Shown one piece after another: positions 21,275 to 21,612 of a stretch of DNA of 21,612 bases (the first letter of the stretch is position 1; every line of letters begins with the position of its first letter). Source of the DNA: DATAQC01 sp051005135 (GTDB taxonomy: Bacteria > Actinomycetota > Acidimicrobiia > Acidimicrobiales > AC-14); NCBI GenBank assembly GCA_051005135.1, contig JBPCJQ010000085.1, positions 1 to 21,612 of the forward strand. The letters are read 5' to 3'. The position numbers and the translations under genes were made by a program. Under the pieces are notes generated by a model. It had not been told where the DNA came from, searched no databases, and worked only from the letters and a program-made list of their open reading frames with translations.

Positions 21275-21612
21275 ATGGTGGGTACGCAGCTGCAGGCGCC
21301 AGTCGGGTTCGGTGAGGCGGTCGAGGACTGGACCGGTGACGCCCGCTTCTTCGAGTACAGCCAGGCGGCCGACCCCATCGGCGACGGTGTCATCTCGGCC
21401 ATACCTGCCGTGGCGTTCGGGGCCGGGCTCTACGCCACCGGGCCCAGCCGAGTCGTCCCGCTCGACCTGTCGGCTGAGCTGCGCACGTCCTATCCCGCCA
21501 CCAGCCCGGCGCTCCTGGCCAGCTTCGTCCGGATCAACGCCGGCGAGGAGCTCACGCTCGCGCCCAACGCCACCAGCCAGCTGCTGTACTGCATCCGCGG
21601 CCGGCGCCACTC
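21275..21612 (+). CDS. Cupin-like protein, 5' part (3' end outside the window)
   Basis: The frame is open from the ATG at 21275 to the right edge, 112 codons. Early residues are VEDWTGDARFFEYSQAADPI, followed by a hydrophobic strand VISAIPAVAFGAGLYATG and the segment PALLASFVRINAGEELTLAP, then NATSQLLYCIRGRRHS. The last part resembles the first half of a cupin barrel (strand, G-x-E/L-rich turn, then a 'Y.I.G.G/R.S' strand), in which asparagine or serine replaces one of the usual metal-binding histidines. The metal-binding second half is outside the window, so the family call is tentative. It may continue the methyltransferase-toroid unit, although a good -10 immediately upstream suggests separate transcription. 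Confidence 0.65.
   Translation, partial: MVGTQLQAPVGFGEAVEDWTGDARFFEYSQAADPIGDGVISAIPAVAFGAGLYATGPSRVVPLDLSAELRTSYPATSPALLASFVRINAGEELTLAPNATSQLLYCIRGRRH

Noticed and set aside
1..21612. CRISPR arrays, tRNA or rRNA genes, insertion sequences, prophage
   Set aside because: No spaced direct repeats, cloverleaf-like sequence, transposase or phage protein was found on either strand by reading.

Overview
The window is a GC-rich (roughly 70% by eye) chromosomal segment, densely packed with genes on both strands. It looks like an actinobacterium. A mycothiol synthase (MshD), a 13E12/DUF222-type gene, a DnaE1-like polymerase with intact PHP motifs, many GTG starts and many apparently leaderless genes all point that way. 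Placement in Acidimicrobiia or a relative is an inference from overall gene content and cannot be proved here. I see no tRNA, rRNA, insertion sequence, CRISPR array or integrase, and the only clear gene debris is a PIN-domain remnant.

Layout. 1-482 (-) is the 5' part of a DUF222 gene whose promoter spacer is filled by a LexA/SOS-like box. 726-5807 (-) is a six-gene histidine operon, hisD-hisC-hisB-hisH-hisA-hisF, with GTGA overlaps or very short gaps. A divergent 77-residue protein (5861-6094) ends at a strong hairpin. Endonuclease III (nth, -) and mycothiol synthase (mshD, +) diverge from nearly abutting promoters; mshD overlaps tail-to-tail with a VIT/CCC1-type metal transporter (-). Then come rlmN, a four-helix membrane protein, a small membrane zinc-ribbon protein and a DUF255 thioredoxin-fold protein, all +. 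A nitroreductase-like gene (-) and an unrecognised 216-residue gene (+) form another divergent pair, followed by the VapC/PIN remnant. An unrecognised 222-residue gene (-) lies just downstream of dnaE (14619-18206, -), whose start is flanked by an inverted pair of DnaA-box-like sites. An alkaline-phosphatase-superfamily gene (-) diverges from a methyltransferase (+), which overlaps an alpha-toroid ('prenyltransferase'-annotated type) gene. A cupin-like gene begins at the right edge.

How the genes work together. The his genes supply most of the middle and late steps of histidine synthesis; hisG, hisE and hisI are not in the window. nth, dnaE and the SOS-like box touch DNA replication and repair, while mshD and possibly the DUF255 protein touch thiol/redox biology. 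The methyltransferase and toroid gene are translationally coupled and probably share an uncharacterised pathway.

The most useful regulatory observations are three. First, an A2/T6 -10-like hexamer sits 6-7 nt before about ten start codons, implying widespread leaderless mRNAs. Second, a LexA-like operator lies exactly between -35 and -10 of the DUF222 gene. Third, a DnaA-box dyad surrounds the dnaE start codon.
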